Below are positions 33,407 to 45,000 of a DNA stretch of 64,000 nucleotides, in pieces. The notes beneath the pieces are model-generated. The model saw only the letters and a list, made by a program, of their open reading frames with translations. It was not told the DNA's origin and did no database searches. Made by a program: the position numbers and the translations under genes. Source of the stretch: Rhipicephalus microplus. Lineage: Eukaryota > Arthropoda > Arachnida > Ixodida > Ixodidae. Positions within the stretch are counted from its first letter, which is position 1. Each line of letters begins with the position of its first letter. The DNA is taken from NCBI RefSeq assembly GCF_043290135.1, contig NC_134701.1, forward strand, positions 68,706,002 through 68,770,001, given 5' to 3'.

Positions 33407-34282
33407 CTACAGAAGCAAGCTGATAGGCCTGTAATTCTTCAAGTCCTTGTCATGTCCTTTCTTATGTATTAGGATGATGTTAGCGTTCTTGCAAGACTCT
33501 GGTACCTTTCCCGTCAGGAGACACCTCGTAAACAGGGTGGCTAGTTTTTCTAACACAATCTGTCCTCCATCTTTCAGGAGATCTGATGTTAACTGATCCT
33601 CACCAGCAGCTTTGCCTATTTGCATGCTCTCCAAAGCTTTTCTGACTTCTTCCATCATTACTGGTGGGGTGCCATCTGGGTTACTGCTAGTTCTTATAGT
33701 ATTAAGGTCGTGGTTGTCTCGGCTACTGTACAGATCTCTGTAAAACTCCTCCGCTATTTTAACTATCCTAGCCATATTGGTAGTTATTCTGCCTTCTTTG
33801 TCCTTTAGTGCATACATTCGACTTTTGCCTATCCCAAGTTTCCTCTTCACTGCTTTGACGCTTCCTCCGTTTTTCCGAGCGTGTTCAATTCTCTTCATGT
33901 TATACCTTCTTACATCGCATACTTTACGCCTATTATTCAACTTCGAAAGCTCTGCCAGTTCTATTTTGTCTGTTGTACTTGACACTTTCAGGCTTTGACG
34001 CTTCTTAATTAGGTTCTTCGTTTCCTGGGAAAGCTTGTCAGTGTCCTGTACAACTGCCCTGCCTCCAACTTCCACTGCACACTCCGTAATGATACTCATT
34101 AGATTATCATTCATTGTATCTACGCTAAGGTTGGTTTCCTCACTAAGAGCCAAGTACCTGTTCTGCAGCGACACTCTGAATTCCTGTACTTTACCTCTCA
34201 GTGATAGCTCATTGATTGGCTTCTTGCGTATCAGTTTCTGTCGTTCCTTCTTCAAGTCTAGGCGAATTCGAGACCGTACCAT
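33407..34282 (-). pseudogene. RTE linker and N-terminal RT
   Basis: 291 codons. The first two-thirds are charged linker sequence. The end enters RT proper with GKAAGEDQLTSDLLKDGG, NANIILIHKKG and NYRPISLLL. It then meets a stop where the palm domain should continue. It directly follows the endonuclease region and belongs to the same original ORF2. Confidence 0.85.
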
Positions 34283-34420
34283 TCTATGGTCACTTCATCG
34301 TACCTTGCCAACCACTTCCACATCCTGCGAGATTCCTGGGTGTGCAGTCATTATAAAGTCTATTTCGTTCTTATTTTCGCCATTAGGGCTCCTCCATGTC
34401 CACTTGCGGTTTTCTCGTTT

Positions 34421-34985
34421 TCAGTAGAAGGAATTCAAAATCCGCAAATTATTGCGTTCTGCGAATTCTACTGGTAGCTCTCCTCTGGCGTTTCTAGTGC
34501 CGATGCCATAATCTCCTACTGCCTGGACTCCAGCCTGCTTCTTCCCTACCTTTGGATTAAAGTCGCCCATCACTATTGTATACTGTGTTTTTACCTCACT
34601 CATTGCCGATTCCACGTCTTCATAGAAGCTTTCAACTAAGCGTCTTCATGGCTGGATGTAGGTGCGTAAGCCTGTACTACCTTCATCTTGTATCTTTTAT
34701 TCAGTTTAATTACAATACCTACCACCCTTCCATTAATGCTATAGTATTCCTCTATGTTGACAGCTATGTTTCTGTGAATTAGAAACCCCACTCTCAGTTC
34801 TCTTCTGTCTGCCAAGCCCCGATAGCAAAGGACTTGCCCATTCTGTAGCACAGTATAGGCCTTATCTGTCCTCCTAACCTCACTGAGCCCTATTATATCC
34901 AATTTAACACCCTGTAGCTCCTCGAATAGTACAGCTAGACTTCCCTCACTAGATAAGGTTCAAGCGTTAAACGTTGCCAAGTTCA
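34421..34985 (-). pseudogene. RTE apurinic-type endonuclease region
   Basis: Two adjoining pieces, 34,636-34,985 and 34,421-34,615. The first has LWNLNLATFNA (interrupted by a stop), DIIGLSEVRR and VVQAYAPTS. The second has YTIVMGDFNPKVG. These are the catalytic blocks of the LINE endonuclease that nicks target DNA. A stop after ATFNA and a break near 34,630 inactivate it. Confidence 0.83.
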
Positions 34986-35239
34986 GGTTCCAAAGGCGGC
35001 CTGTAGTCCAGAGATTCTTAGCACCCTCTGCTGCGTTGCAGATCTGACCGCCGCCATGGTCAGTTGCTTCGCAGCTGCTGGGAACTGAGAGCCGTGAATT
35101 ATTTGACGTATGCATGTGGGAGGTAGTGGCCAGATACTGCACCAGGGTGGCCAATCTTTCTCTGGTGAGGTAGTGCGTTCTGGCGGTGGTTACCGGTGAG
35201 GCCACACCCCAGGCCTCTTAATGCAGTTCTATCAACACG

Positions 35240-35312
35240 CGGATTTTTTTTTCCGGTTGGGAACTGCGCGGCCCGGGATTCGAACCACGGACCTCTTGCA
35301 TGCGAGGCGGAT
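35240..35312 (-). ncRNA. tRNA-Ala-like head at the RTE 5' end
   Basis: On the minus strand, GCATCCGCCTCGCATGCAAG is followed by a perfect B box GGTTCGAATCC and CGGGCCGCGC. The anticodon position would read CGC. The A-box part is shortened and merges with the 12-bp target duplication (AAGAGC). An internal Pol III-like promoter at a LINE 5' end is plausible but not proven active. Confidence 0.5.
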
Positions 35313-35782
35313 GCTCTTGCCAATATCTCCATGTAATTTTTTTACTGTCATCCGTTCGTTAGTGCACAATAGACAATTGTTATTTGGCAAGCAGTATCCC
35401 ATATATTTTGACTAGGTGACACGTGAACATAAAACTGGACGGCATGTTTGTTGACCAAATAGCTAATTTACAAGCACCCAGGCATGTTCAGACGTGGTAG
35501 AGTGGCGTTAGAGTACTCGTTTGAGGATTAGAAGGTGGTGAGATGAAATCGTCTCGGCGGACGTTGAGGTCTGAGAGTCGGGATGTGTTAAGTATTAATT
35601 CTGTGGGCAGACGACTTTCTTTTTTTTCATAAATATTTATTCTTTTATAGCGTCAATAAACTCCTTATCCCTTCTTTAATAACATATTTTTATGGCGAAT
35701 AGCCCTCCCACAGAGCTGTAAAGCCATTTTGTACTGTGTATCTAGCGGCTCCCAGTAACATATCGCTCCAGCGTCCCAGTAT

Positions 35783-36029
35783 TGTTGCGACTCGCATCTG
35801 CGACACTAGAGATCTGGGATGAAGATGTGGAGGCTGCAGGCAGCTAAACTAGTATAGTATTTATTTACATCTTGTATATTTCGAGAGCCCCTTCAAAGGC
35901 GCTGGGTGGCTCAATATATACAATATTTTTCCCACGTCCCTATATTATTGAATAGGTTCTGCACTACATTGTCCAATAACAGGTATTACAGCACTTCCTA
36001 GCGTCATTGTGCCGGCACTGCCCCTAACA
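35783..36029 (-). mobile_element. Probable solo LTR
   Basis: On the minus strand the segment runs from TGTTAGGGGCAGTGCC to GTCGCAACA. It contains a TATATA-like box and AATAAA, in LTR order. No pol homology lies next to it, and the flanking bases do not form an obvious duplication. The boundary call rests on the complementary TGTT...AACA ends. Confidence 0.5.
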
Positions 36030-37660
36030 TACACACATACACAACACAAGCACATGTATGATTCCAGCATCACTTTCTAATCTGGCGAAACATGCTTCCA
36101 GCAAGCGGGGTGTGATGAGTCTGTCATGTCACCGCTCGGGCCGACCACCAATGCTGTGAAACTGCTGTTGCAGGCCAGGCGCTTCAAACGGGATGGGTCT
36201 CGACTTCTGGCGCTGATTTGTGCATCGGTGGCCTATCGCCATAGACGCACAGCATGGTGGTCAGACGGTCATCTTCGGTGGAAACTCGATGTTGTGGCCT
36301 CTCCTGGGGCACAAAGGTGCGAAATGTCGCATTTGCGCACCTGCTCCCGCGATAGCAGTGTGCCGTCAAGTAATTGCAATTATGCACCTCCCAGTACATG
36401 AAAACCAGCAGGGCGTCTTCGCGCTCCCCATTGTTTACACAGAGTCAAGTGGCCACTTATCTTCGGTGTCGGCGCCCGCGGCAAAAGGGAGGGCTCACCG
36501 ATCGCAACAGTATCCAGAGTGATACTGGGTCCATTATCCGGCATTGCACTGGACGCTCGTACGCACTGGCACTGGGTTTTGAATTGGTATGGATTCTTCT
36601 TCTGATGATTTTGATTGGATTAAGCGTAAGATATACCCTTCGGGCGAGTCGAACAGTTTTTTTCATCTCCCCATGATCAGCGCCCTGCGGCACGTTACCC
36701 TACACCAGCATTTCTGTTATGTGAGCTCTTAAATATTCTCGCGTGAATGAAGCACCGCAAATTATATAGATAGTCTCACAAGAATTCTATCCACAGTCTC
36801 GGCTGGTTTTTACCGTTGCCAAAGCTGCTGTCATGCACCGTATCTAATTCGCATAATTATATAGGAAAACTCAAGAAACGAAAAAAAATGGCCCCGTAAA
36901 AGCATGTAAATTGCAAATTTGGTCGAAAGACGATAGCCTTGCGTCCGGAGAGAGTTAACAAAACGTTTATTTGATGTTCTGCATCTGAAAATCGGTAAAT
37001 TATATTCTGGATGCGCTACGTAGAGTGCCTCGAGAGTGCAGCGGAGGCGAACAAGCGCATCAAGTCACGTCACACGTCAAATATGAACGATATCTGCCGG
37101 TCATCTTGCAAAACGAAGCGTGCGGCGTGCTCGCCCGTCTCTGAGCCGATAAGGTGCAAAAGGCGGGAAGAAGATTTCTGCACCATGTCGTCTTAGCAAA
37201 GTGTTGCAAACACTCACCTTTTCGTTCAAGCATTGCATCGTCAGCGCTGCGTGATAAGCGCTACGGTCCATAGACATACTTATGTATGCCTTTTCTAGTA
37301 AAAAGGCACACATACAGACTATTGACGTGTTGTCATAGGGCCTCAGATAAACGCAATATTTGCTTTTTAATTGACAATCGAACAAGATTGAAGGCTAAAT
37401 CTTGAGCAATATTGGTTGGCGCTGCGGATGGGGTCAGCGGTTTGGGTTATCATTAGATGCCGTGTAAACTTTTGGATATCGATAAGGGTGTCCAAACAAA
37501 CAAAAGGACAGAGGGACTAAAATTTTTCCGTTGAAGGTCCCCAAGAAAGACTACCGTCTTTAAAAAACCCGCCCAAACTCGCAACTCAGCTCGTCACGAT
37601 ACGCCAACGCGCGCTTATCTCCCACACGTACATTGCCCCGTTTATGGCAGTAATGTTCGG
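36030..37660. other. Unassigned stretch
   Basis: I recognise no gene. Overlapping frames at 36,126-36,676 are GC-richer than their surroundings but lack motifs. A small cysteine-containing frame at 37,011-37,196 has no splice or promoter support. Confidence 0.35.
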
Positions 37661-37669
37661 TGTTCGTGC

Positions 37670-38060
37670 GCGTGCACTTATCCTTCGGTGGGGAGAATCC
37701 CTTGCCTTGGACTTTCACGGGAATGGTTGCATTAGCTACTTGAGCCAAAAAGCTGAACGTCGCTCGCTAGGCAGGCCCCGTGTGCGAAAGATGGTGCTTT
37801 TCAAACACGGTGAAGTAACAACTGAGAGACTGATCAGTGCGCGCTCATATCTGTAACTGTGATAACGTTTCATGCGTAGTTTACGTTTAAACAGCGTGTT
37901 AAGCGTCGCGTTGTAAACGTTGTCAGTAAACTCGTCCTGTGTTTTTTTTTTCTTTTTCGTGAGCAGCGCGTTGCACGTTTCAATCTGCTAGCCGTTCTCA
38001 ACGTTACATTTCACGTTATTGCTATCGCATTCATTGCCAAACTAGCTATGAACTTAGCTG
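37670..38060 (+). repeat. Dispersed repeat, copy C
   Basis: Matches copies A and B through CTTCGGTGGGGAGAAT, GTGAAGTAACAACTGAGAG and GCACGTTTCAATCTGC. Copy C carries an insertion relative to A around 37,900-37,960. It is followed about 45 bp later by a CCCTGTAG splice-acceptor-like site and a frame starting VPN, as in copy B. Confidence 0.55.
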
Positions 38061-38772
38061 ACATTTGAAACTAGCTGAAACTGACGTTTTTATCCCTGTA
38101 GGTCCCTAATAGAGCACGCATTGACGAAAGTTTTGCTCCGGCATGTTTAGAAAGCAGAATTGCCCATACTTTTCTTGATAACATTATTTGAACGTCGGGG
38201 TTAAATACTGACCCTTCAAGGCAAATTATAGAAGGCGTTGATAATGGGTATGTCATAAATTCTTATTGAAACTTTGCATTTATAAAATAGTTCTCATAAA
38301 GCTGTCAGGTGAAGCTCAGTACACTAAAATACCAATAAAATCTGCTTTGTTTCTAGATCGTCATTTTTACACAAACTCACACAATAGTCACTGCCAGTTA
38401 CTCTTGCATTGCAGGCTGCTGAGTTAAAACTTATGGTCCTTTTAGATATCATAAGGCTTGTACATAGTCATTTGTTTCAGTGCGCATTCGACGACGGCGC
38501 GATTTCAGACATTAACGTCACTTAAAGGTTTATGAGAAAGGTCCCTAAATTTAACGTTCTAAGGAAAAATGCTACTCGAGCTGTGTCTTTTCTCTATGTA
38601 TGTACGGGGCTGTGCATGTGGCACGGACCGAGTGAAATGCGTTAGGTCTTACTTGTTTAAATAGCTGTTTTCACCGTTTTAGAAATAAACAGTCTGATTG
38701 GTTTATTTGTAAATTCGTTGACTGATTGATTGGCATGCAGTGCTTCAACCCCATATATTACTTTTTCTGCAG

Positions 38773-38967
38773 ATATGCGAGACCAAAAAGAACGTGACTG
38801 ATCTAAAATATAATATCGTCGCCGACGACATTCAGTTCGATGACATAGACAACTTGTGTGGCTATGGCAGCTACTACCGACTTCGTACTTTGAAGAGCTT
38901 GTGTGAATACCTGGCGGAGAACTACACTTCGCCCGATCGAGAAAGCGCCTGCAAATCGGTTATATAG
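38773..38967 (+). CDS. Candidate terminal exon of a host secreted protein
   Basis: A pyrimidine tract ending CTTTTTCTGCAG (to 38,772) precedes an open frame of 64 codons in phase 0. It ends TAG at 38,965, and AATAAA follows at 38,981. The peptide begins ICETKKNVTDLKYN and ends ESACKSVI. It has four cysteines and two N-glycosylation sequons (NVT, NYT), suggesting a secreted protein. Codon use and charge pattern look like real protein, not repeat sequence. I do not recognise the family, and upstream exons are not identified. It could also be an isolated exon of a dead paralogue. Confidence 0.5.
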   Translation: MCETKKNVTDLKYNIVADDIQFDDIDNLCGYGSYYRLRTLKSLCEYLAENYTSPDRESACKSVI

Positions 38968-38980
38968 CGCAATATTGGCC

Positions 38981-38986
38981 AATAAA
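38981..38986 (+). terminator. Poly(A) signal AATAAA
   Basis: Lies 14 nt after the stop codon of the candidate terminal exon, a suitable spacing for a short 3' UTR. Confidence 0.5.
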
Positions 38987-38999
38987 TTGTGGTTTATCT

Positions 39000-39640
39000 T
39001 GCATGAATCCTAATTTTTCGTCACGTACAAGTACAAATATTAGAATAAGAATGCAAATATATTCATTTACTCGTCCTTGTTAACATTTCTACGTGAAATA
39101 CCAGGGATATGGTCATCGTTAGAGGAAGCATGAATCCCATACGAGTAAATGTGGTTTATGCCACGAACGCCTCTCAATGAACTTAGTAAGAGAAACTACT
39201 ATGCTAGAAATTTGTATTTCAACGTACGATTGTAACAATGTTACATTGCCTTCTGACATGCACGTAACTACACTGAATTCTGTCTAAACACATGAAAACT
39301 CTTTTTTCCTCTTCACCCCACTTCATTCCATCTTAACTACACCAATATATTGCAGCGTGAAATAAATTTTATCTGCGTGATACACATTTTGCACATGTCT
39401 CCGTAACATTTATTGTACACTATGTGCGTGACAAATTTATATTATTATTGGTATAACTTTGTTCAAAAATAAATATTGACTAACGCAAAAGGTTGCAACA
39501 CATAACGTAGGCAATAAAAAGTATTTCTGAGGGACAGATAGCTGAGTACAAAATTTAAATTGGGTGTCCGCATGTACAAGTGATATGTCCTTTTGCAAAA
39601 TCACCATGCACCGCTTTTACTAAGCACAGTAGCTTTCATT
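39000..39640. other. Unassigned AT-rich stretch
   Basis: Low-complexity AT-rich DNA with no frame or repeat that I recognise. Confidence 0.45.
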
Positions 39641-39799
39641 AGAGGTGAAGGAGTTTGCATTTGGCGTGGCTTGTGCATTCCCGATGTCGTTGGGTGTAAC
39701 CGCCGGTGGCACATACAAGAGAGAGCGGGTATGTGCCACGGGGAGTAGACAGGTATATGCCACAGGGGAAGGAAAGAGGCGATCGCGTGACTACAATTG

Positions 39800-40012
39800 G
39801 GATGAAAAGATGCGAGATGGTGGTACTTGTAGTGTTCACTACATGGACGGACGGACGCGCGGATGAACAGCCAGAAAAGCTGATGGGCGGATGGATGGAC
39901 GCGTGGACAGACGCAAGAATGAACGAACAGTGAGATAGAAGCAAGGACAAACAGACGGACGGAAGTGTGGACGGACTAACGGACGCTTCGCCCCACTCAT
40001 CATCATTCACTT
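39800..40012 (+). repeat. Dispersed (GGAC)n-core repeat, copy 2
   Basis: The leader AAAAGATGCGAGATGGTGGT, degenerate GGACGGAC units and the trailer ACGCTTCGCCCCACTC correspond to 30,086-30,395. The core is shorter here. Confidence 0.75.
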
Positions 40013-40685
40013 CGTGGCTATGCTTTGAAGTTTTTTATAATGGCTACGAGAGCACAATGCATAAGTATTGTATTCGCCTAAGGAATACATTTAAACTTTA
40101 CAGATTTTGCATCGCAAAAGCATCAAACATTCAAAAAAATTGCACTAATAGCAACAGAACTCGCCTATTCAAAATATCCAAGCGCATCGAGTGGGTACAC
40201 ACGCAAAAGTGTGCGCAGGGTCCCCCTTTTCGGGCGTTCGTGAAGTGTAACTGGGCCCCTCTTCTTATTCAAGCAATGTACAGGAACACGTTGGGCTATT
40301 TCTTTATTTGGAAACTAAGGAAGGCGGCCACAGACCCTCCCCCTGCCCTTTATGCACACTAGAATCCTGATGAAACGTTGCTGCCCATCGGAGCTAAAGG
40401 ACGGTGAGGCGATGTTTTCGCTGCGATTAAACCCAAACCAACAGTCGCTACCATCGATTCTACCATGAGCTGGAGACACCGAACAAATTAGAATTACTGC
40501 ACGTTACACAGAATGATTCAATGTAAAAGAAGTACGTTCACTAAGTATATACGTGTAACACAAAAAAGTTGTTTAGGCCGACATGTTATGTTTGCTAGCT
40601 ACACTAGAGAGCCAGGCATGAAGCAAACATATTTATAAGTAGTAGTGTTATAGCATGAAAACTTTAATTAACACATAAACCAGAC
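40013..40685. other. Unassigned stretch
   Basis: No gene or recognisable repeat seen. The frame running from the preceding repeat to 40,362 has no motif. Confidence 0.4.
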
Positions 40686-40689
40686 ACGA

Positions 40690-43600
40690 CGGACCTTCAT
40701 GTCTTGAAGGAAATATATGTGGTGAAGAGCGTAGTCTGTGTGGCAGGCTGGTGCCCCTATTCAAGGGCCCAACTGGCACAAGCCATCCGTTCAGCTCAGT
40801 AAATCAGTTGCAGCTGATCCACCAGGGCTGGAATAGACAGCAGCGCCCCTCATTCGCCCGTTAGGCCATTTGTGGCGGGATGTTCTCCGTGCTGTGCACA
40901 CATTCCCGCGTGATGTGAAAGAGTGTTGGGTGGCTTCTCATCACGGGCATATATCTCTGTACGCCATGGATTGAATCAGTTAGAAAGTGTGTCGATTTAT
41001 ATCAATGTTTGTCATCTAAGCGCAGTTGCCTCCGCCGCACTGAGCTTGCTACGTGGACGTGGATATAGCTGCATATTTTTCATGTAGTACCTAACGGTCG
41101 TTGCGTTAGAAGGGCCCAGGACATTATAGTCCTCTGTTGCAGAGTTCGCAGTGACTCGGTGATTTGTAGTCTTGTGCCGCCTCGCCCACATGCAGGTTAC
41201 TAGTCACGTCCTAATGACCCGGTGCCAAAGTCACAGTCTGTACATATTTTACTGTGGGGTCCCATCCTGTCCCAAGCAATACCCATAAGGTCTGTTTTTT
41301 TTATTTTGCCCTTGAAATAGTTTCTTCAAGTTTTTGAGAATCTGTAGAGATTGTTATTTGAGCGTTTCGCGTCCATCCCTTTTTCTTAGCGAGTGCTATG
41401 ACGACCTCTTCTGCTCCTAATGTCGAGGTTTGATCTATTGAAGCGCTGGCTGTAATTTTTCATCTGTGGTCTGTGAATATACGCACAACTTTATTCGCAT
41501 CGACCTGGTAAGAGGTGGCGTCAGTGAATTAGGCTGTTGTTGATATATTTTGTCATTTTGTTATTGTGTCCGGCCCTTGCTTTTTGTCGCCCAGTATTCA
41601 AAGTAGCATGCATGTTGCCTGGTATTTGCGACACGGTGTACCATTTTCTAATTTTGCCTGCTACCTCTTTAGTGTCTTGTTGTTCTTGTACTAACGCACC
41701 GCACCCTAGTTTTGTAAAGACTGCTCCACCAGTTGGGGCCTGGAGAAGGCGATTTTCTTGCGATAGTAGTTGGGCCTCGCATACTCTTGCAATTGTGTCA
41801 CGGAGACCAAGCACCAGTAGCTTGTCATTTGAAGTATTCCGAGGTAATCTAAGGGCTGTATTGTAGGTCATTCCTGATATTTGGTTAGTTTTTCTCTTTC
41901 TTCTCTGTCCATAATGAGATACGGAAGTGAGTATGTAACACTACTGATGACGAAATTTTTGACCAGCATGATGGTGTGGTCTTCTCTCGTGCCTTTGCGG
42001 TTGTGTGTTATACGCGAGATCATGCCGGAGATGTGCTGTACCGATGTGTTGAGTTTGTTCAGTTTGTGCAGACGTCTCCGTTGACTTACAGCCACATGCC
42101 TAGTATACGGATGCTTTCTTTCGCTGGAACGATATTTCCTTCTAGGCTGACTTTCTGCTTGATACTCGGGTCTTCTTCCGTGCTTTTTTCTTGCTGAAGC
42201 GATTGAGCTCCCACTTTCTGGCTTAGCATTAGGCCCCGTATTCATGTGTACTCTTCTATCATGATAGTTGCCTGATGTATCGTGTCTTCTTTCTCTGCTA
42301 GGCGGTCTGTAGCTCTCCATACTGTGATGTCGTCTGCATATGTTGCATCTGGTAGACTTTTAATATCTTTGAATTTTCCTGCAAGGCCTGTCATCGATAC
42401 GTTAGATAGTGTTGGTGAAAATACCTGCCCTTGCAGTGTTCCTTTGTTTGGAGTTCGAATCGAGTCACATTAGTAATCTCCCAGCTGGATTATTGCAGAC
42501 TTGTGAGTAAGAGATCTTTTTACATTCGAAATATTCACTCTTCACAGTTAACTTGCTCTACACCTTCATGTATTGCTTTGTGACTGTTGTTATACAAGGA
42601 TCAATTTATATCAGTGGCCATCATGGCGTTCTCCAGCCATAGAGATGTTCATTATTACTTGTTCTTTTAAAAATAGTATAATATTTTGCGGTAAAAGGTG
42701 TGAGCTAAATCTAAATATGGTGTCCGGCATGTGTCGATTCTTCCTGAGATGATTTAAAAGCCTGGTGTCGACCAGCTTTTCGAAGACTTTTTCTAAGCGG
42801 CACCTGAGCGAGCATGTACTCGATGGCAATTTAATGTTTTAAGCATCATGAACACAACCGCATATTTTCAATCTCGTGGGACAGTTACTGCAAGCCAATG
42901 TTTATGTTTTTTATGAAAACTTCAATGGCTTTGTCATTTAGGTTCCTGATCATACCATTGGTACTAAATATGGTTGCTCTAATTTCAGCGTCCGTAAAGG
43001 CTTGTCCGAATCTGGTTGCGGTGACCCTGTTACCTTCCTGTGTTTGAAGGGGTTCTGTATTCCCCAAAGCATTTTTCATGCATGGCTTGAATGAGGTCTT
43101 TATTTTTACCAAGGTATGAGTGCAGCAACTTTTCGTTGGGTTAACTGTTTTCACTTTTCGTCTCAGTGGGGACTAGTATGGCTTCCAGTATCTGTCATAA
43201 TTTAGCCATACTCAGTGATCCGTCGAGTCAGTCTTAGAAATTAGTCCAACTTGTTTCAGCTAGTTGATTTCGCGAAATAATCGGCGCGTTGGGTGATATT
43301 TCTGATCACTTCCTTTATTTATGGTTACGTTTCGGTATTTTTCATCGTTTTGTAAAAGTATCCTTGCTTCCGAATTATGCAATAGGTGTGAGTCAACCTC
43401 AGCGGCATTGCTTGTTCCCGTTATTTATTTACTGTACCTCTCTTTTTGACGCCCCATTTGGTCACACTATTCACTCAAGTTTGCTATATCTGAGAAAGTC
43501 AACCTTTCTTTCAGTGATTTTCTGAACGCATGCCAGTTATATATTTTCACTGCGTGAATCGTTTTACGTATCAGGTTCGTGTAATAGAGGTGCATACTAT

Positions 43601-43960
43601 GTAATGATCACTACCTACATCTGCTATTGTTGCTCCATTGCACAGTTTGGCAGTTTTTGCACATCTTTAAATGCGAAGTCGTGTCTCTATAGTTACTGTT
43701 GCCTAGTTTTTTTAGTAATACCGGATCCGCCAGGAGCGTCGTGCCTGTAATTTCTACTTGCTCGGCTATGTTCTTAAATTTGACATCCTGAGTTACGTAA
43801 TCCGTGCTTGAGTATTTTGCATAAATGTCGCCTACCAATACGAGCAAGTTATGCTTCGCTACCTTCGCTGCATCTTTAATGAGTTTGTCGAAGGTTATTG
43901 TTGGAACTTCGTCTTCATCAACCTAGCAGATGGCAATATTAATCATCGTCAGTGCTCCTC
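40690..43960 (-). mobile_element. Broken I-group LINE, ORF2 remnants
   Basis: Minus-strand pieces follow ORF2 order. Endonuclease: 43,611-43,960 (LVLVGDIYAKYSS, LGNSNYRDTT). RT: 42,885-43,154 and 42,320-42,470, including TLQGQVFSPTLSN and ATYADDITVW at 42,326-42,349. Post-RT: 41,521-42,110, including LPRNTSNDKLLVLGL. RNase H: about 41,300-41,510, including TSTLGAEEVVIALAKK and ISTDSQKLEE. A 3' tail runs to about 40,690. Nearly every piece is in a different frame. It is the same broad family as the plus-strand LINE at 47,802. Confidence 0.8.
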
Positions 43961-43964
43961 ATGA

Positions 43965-44214
43965 GCTCCCGGTCTCTTGAGCGAACGAAGCCATCAGCTC
44001 TTCTTTTACACAGAAAGCTGTTATGAGATCAGAACAAGGGTCACGCGCAGCGCCGCAGTTCTCCGCCGTTGCCGCTGCCGGTGTCCATACCACTATCACA
44101 CAAAATGAAAAAAAAGCAGAATAAAGAACACCAAAGAGATTTGGCGTCATAGTGATATTCGAACCTAGGTATCCTGCATGCTAGCCGAGTATTCTACCGC
44201 TGACCCATGCTGGT
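43965..44214 (-). mobile_element. tRNA-Gly-like-headed SINE
   Basis: The minus strand starts CCAGCATGGGTCAGCGGTAG. A B-box-like GGTTCGAAT follows, then the body TGACGCCAAATCTCTTTGG and a GC-rich middle. The D-arm AGCGGTAGAAT resembles tRNA-Gly, but the anticodon position reads AGC and the T arm is imperfect. The 64-codon frame inside (43,959-44,150) is translation of SINE sequence. The 3' limit is approximate. Confidence 0.55.
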
Positions 44215-44224
44215 TTTTTACTTA

Positions 44225-45000
44225 CTTTTTAACATCATATATATATTGCAGTGCATGAAAAGTACATACAAAAGTAACAAACAGACTGGTTACAAAGTGA
44301 TTAAAATTCATTTACACAGATAAGTGGCTCTAGTTGTTCGGGCCACTATGAAACCAAATCGTTAATTTTACGGTCTTCACAAAGATCTCGAAGGCTGTAA
44401 TGTATTCACAAATGTTCAGAATATTCAATGGGCAGAATGGGTGAAATATTCACAATTCTCAGCATGCAAACTGCTGCGTACTTGTTACAAATACTGCGAA
44501 TGTCGAGCAACATTAACAGTATCATAAGGTGCTCCGTTATCTTCTTCATAAACTCGTAAAACCCTGATCCCGTAAGCATCCAGCGGTAAATCAGTTTTGA
44601 TAATTCTCTGCAGAGTGTCCCCCCAAAAAAAGAAAAACACAGCTTCGCAGCAATCCAGAAAGACATGTTCGATGGTGGCTTGTTTATGACAGATGAAACA
44701 GTGTATTCACCACAGCACCAACAGACCCCTTTTTATAATTTTCGTTTCAACTTGTAGAGTCTCTGTAAGAAGCCTAAAGAAAAAAGATTTAGCTAATATG
44801 CAAAATGAAACATGTGATTTCTCGCAATCCTTCGAGAGATATTGCGATACCAACAGACAGGTCGTAATGAGATACATTAACTGCGTGCTTTCTGCACGTG
44901 ACAAGGCTAGCAGTGCACCTGTCACGAGGCTGTTTAAGGAGCAAGCTCTAGTGTAGGTTCGTGTAAACAAAAGACTGATGACATAACCATCCTATAGAAA
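44225..45000 (-). pseudogene. 3' end of another LINE type (zinc-binding C-terminus)
   Basis: The minus strand encodes a C-X2-C-X6-H-X4-C motif (CFICHKQATIEHVFLDC) near 44,640-44,700. It continues with FWGDTLQRIIKTDLPL-like sequence after a frame change. Upstream, to about 44,970, lies the preceding helical region (FFFRLLTETLQVETKIIKRG). This is the zinc-binding domain at the end of many LINE reverse transcriptases. It lacks an RNase H domain, so it is a different clade from the other LINEs here. Only the last few hundred bases are present. Confidence 0.65.

Larger units (their letters stand above)
32162..35312 (-). mobile_element. RTE-clade LINE with broken ORF
   Basis: The 3,151-bp element is flanked by an exact 12-bp duplication, GCTCTTGCCAAT, at 32,150-32,161 and 35,313-35,324. 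In minus-strand order it has a tRNA-like 5' head, an apurinic-type endonuclease, a linker, reverse transcriptase and a short 3' region ending in a GAT-rich tail (CTGATGATGATGGTG). Short 3' UTR, a simple GAT tail and RT motif FADDIALL are typical of RTE elements. Near full length with target duplication is unusual for old LINEs. Confidence 0.88.

Noticed and set aside
32162..35312. Horizontal transfer of the RTE element between a tick and a vertebrate (BovB-type)
   Set aside because: BovB spread by ticks is known, but nothing in this sequence alone shows that this copy is BovB rather than a resident arthropod RTE. An alignment would be needed.
36126..36676. Cluster of GC-richer overlapping frames as a host gene
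   Set aside because: Frames overlap on both strands with no motif, signal peptide, acceptor or poly(A) signal.
43959..44150. Minus-strand frame with a signal-peptide-like start and cysteines
   Set aside because: It lies within the body of a tRNA-headed SINE, so the frame is incidental.
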